Part shown: piece after piece, positions 5,173 to 5,981 of the stretch | Numbering within the stretch: position 1 is the stretch's first letter | Layout of the letters: each line of letters starts with the position of its first letter | Assembly: GCA_964619055.1 (NCBI GenBank) | Contig: CAZUDB010000086.1 | Span: 1 to 5,981 of the forward strand | Direction: 5' to 3' | Source of the DNA: CAYVUM01 sp964619055 | GTDB lineage: Bacteria; Pseudomonadota; Alphaproteobacteria; Rhodospirillales; Defluviicoccaceae | Length of the DNA: 5,981 nt | Translations under genes and position numbers: made by a program | Notes under the pieces: generated by a model | The model's database searches: none | Seen by the model: the letters and a program-made list of their open reading frames with translations, nothing else | What the model was told of the DNA's origin: nothing

Positions 5173-5981
5173 ATGGGATTGGCGGAATGGACCATGCTCG
5201 CGACGCTGTCGGCGCTGTGGGGCGGTTCGTTCTTTTTTGTGGAGGTCGCACTTGCGGGTTTTCCGCCCTTCACGATCGTTGCCATGCGCGTGGGTTTGGC
5301 CGCCGTCGCACTTTGGCTGTTTGCCTTTTCCATAGGCTTGCGCGTTCCGCGTTGCATTCATGTATGGGCTGCATTCTTCGGTATGGGCGTCCTCAACAAC
5401 GTCCTCCCGTTCTCGCTCATCGTTTGGGGGCAGACGGAGATCGCCTCCGGCTTGGCATCGATTTTCAATGCGACGACGCCACTCTTTACCGTGGTTGTCG
5501 CCGGGACGCTGTTGCCGGACGAGCGCATTTCGGTCCTCAAGATTATGGGGCTGATCGCGGGCCTCGGCGGTGTCGTGGTCATGGTAGGGCCGGGAACCTT
5601 GAAGGGAATCGGTGTCCACACCCTCGCTGAACTCGCAATCCTGGGCGCGGCATTGTCCTATGCATTTGCCGGAGTTTTCGGTCGACGCTTCAGGTTCATG
5701 GGCATTTCGCCCGTGGTTGCGGCCGCAGGCCAAGTCACCGCGTCATCGATCGTACTGGCACCGCTCACGTTGCTTGTGGATCAGCCCTTCAGCCTGCCGA
5801 TGCCCGATGGCCACGTCTGGCTCGCAGTCTTGGGGCTGGCACTCCCATCGACCTCTGTAGCTTACGTCCTTTACTTCCGCATCTTAGCGACGGCTGGGGC
5901 GACAAACCTCCTTCTGGTCACGTTTCTCATTCCGGTTTCCGCGATTTTGCTTGGCTGGACCGTTCTGGGCGAACGCTTGGA
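5173..5981 (+). CDS. EamA/DMT-family transporter (partial, lacks the C-terminal end)
   Basis: An inner-membrane protein of the drug/metabolite transporter superfamily; 269 residues are visible before the window ends. Two EamA repeats are seen. The first (about 5-138) opens with the typical LSALWGGSFFFVEVAL and has the conserved Pro, Arg and Asn-Ala-Thr-x-Pro positions (PPFTIVAMRV, FNATTPLFTVVVA, DERIS). The second (about 152-269) ends with TNLLLVTFLIPVSAILLGWTVLGER. Family members are usually 285-310 residues, so only a final helix or short tail is missing. The substrate is unpredictable; relatives export amino acids, metabolites or drugs. ATG 5173 gives the usual family N-terminus (MGLAEWTML). 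However, GGGGAG at 5151-5156 is spaced 4 bases from an in-frame TTG at 5161 and 16 from the ATG, so a four-residue-longer product is quite possible. An in-frame stop at 5140 excludes anything longer. Separated from the ABC operon by a hairpin and 171 bases, so probably an independent unit. Confidence 0.92.
   Translation, partial: MGLAEWTMLATLSALWGGSFFFVEVALAGFPPFTIVAMRVGLAAVALWLFAFSIGLRVPRCIHVWAAFFGMGVLNNVLPFSLIVWGQTEIASGLASIFNATTPLFTVVVAGTLLPDERISVLKIMGLIAGLGGVVVMVGPGTLKGIGVHTLAELAILGAALSYAFAGVFGRRFRFMGISPVVAAAGQVTASSIVLAPLTLLVDQPFSLPMPDGHVWLAVLGLALPSTSVAYVLYFRILATAGATNLLLVTFLIPVSAILLGWTVLGERL

Noticed and set aside
4902..5630. Plus-strand frame of 242 codons across the permease end and the EamA gene
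   Set aside because: It overlaps two well-supported membrane protein genes in another frame and is Arg/Gly/His-rich without any recognisable domain.

Overview
The window looks like a piece of a proteobacterial chromosome (Pseudomonadota). The evidence is moderately high GC, dense operons with purine-rich Shine-Dalgarno sites, and a transporter set that I know only from proteobacteria carrying PQQ-dependent alcohol dehydrogenases. I cannot place the genus. No RNA genes, CRISPR arrays, insertion sequences or long repeats are visible.

Centre (1164-5001, + strand): a compact four-gene unit. It encodes a type-I periplasmic substrate-binding protein, a secreted seven-bladed YVTN-type beta-propeller, an ABC ATPase and an ABC-2-type permease. 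From memory this is the 'PQQ-dependent alcohol dehydrogenase system' ABC set (TIGRFAM families around TIGR03861-TIGR03866), related to the ped transporter genes of phenylethanol-degrading Pseudomonas putida and to the lut lanthanide-transport cluster of Methylorubrum extorquens. The last three genes touch or overlap, so they are probably co-transcribed and translationally coupled. A GC hairpin sits on the last stop codon. The PQQ dehydrogenase, its cytochrome c and the CXXCW-type partner are not in the window. The substrate cannot be read from sequence.

Left side (1-983, - strand): a divergent group. First comes a 143-residue secreted cupredoxin-like protein with a perfect ribosome binding site, in which the usual copper ligands are mostly absent. 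Next is a small, probably exported protein of unknown function whose start is unclear. At the window edge is the first 18-20 codons of a [4Fe-4S] ferredoxin-type protein. The 180-base divergent intergenic region (984-1163) holds a T-N11-A palindrome that could be a LysR-type operator.

Right side (5161-5981, + strand): an EamA/DMT-family ten-helix transporter, cut by the window edge just before its C-terminus. It lies behind the hairpin and a 171-base gap, so it is probably a separate transcription unit.

Working model (inference): the four-gene ABC unit supports the periplasm of a PQQ-dehydrogenase organism by moving a cofactor, metal or toxic intermediate. The divergent secreted proteins may be accessory periplasmic factors.
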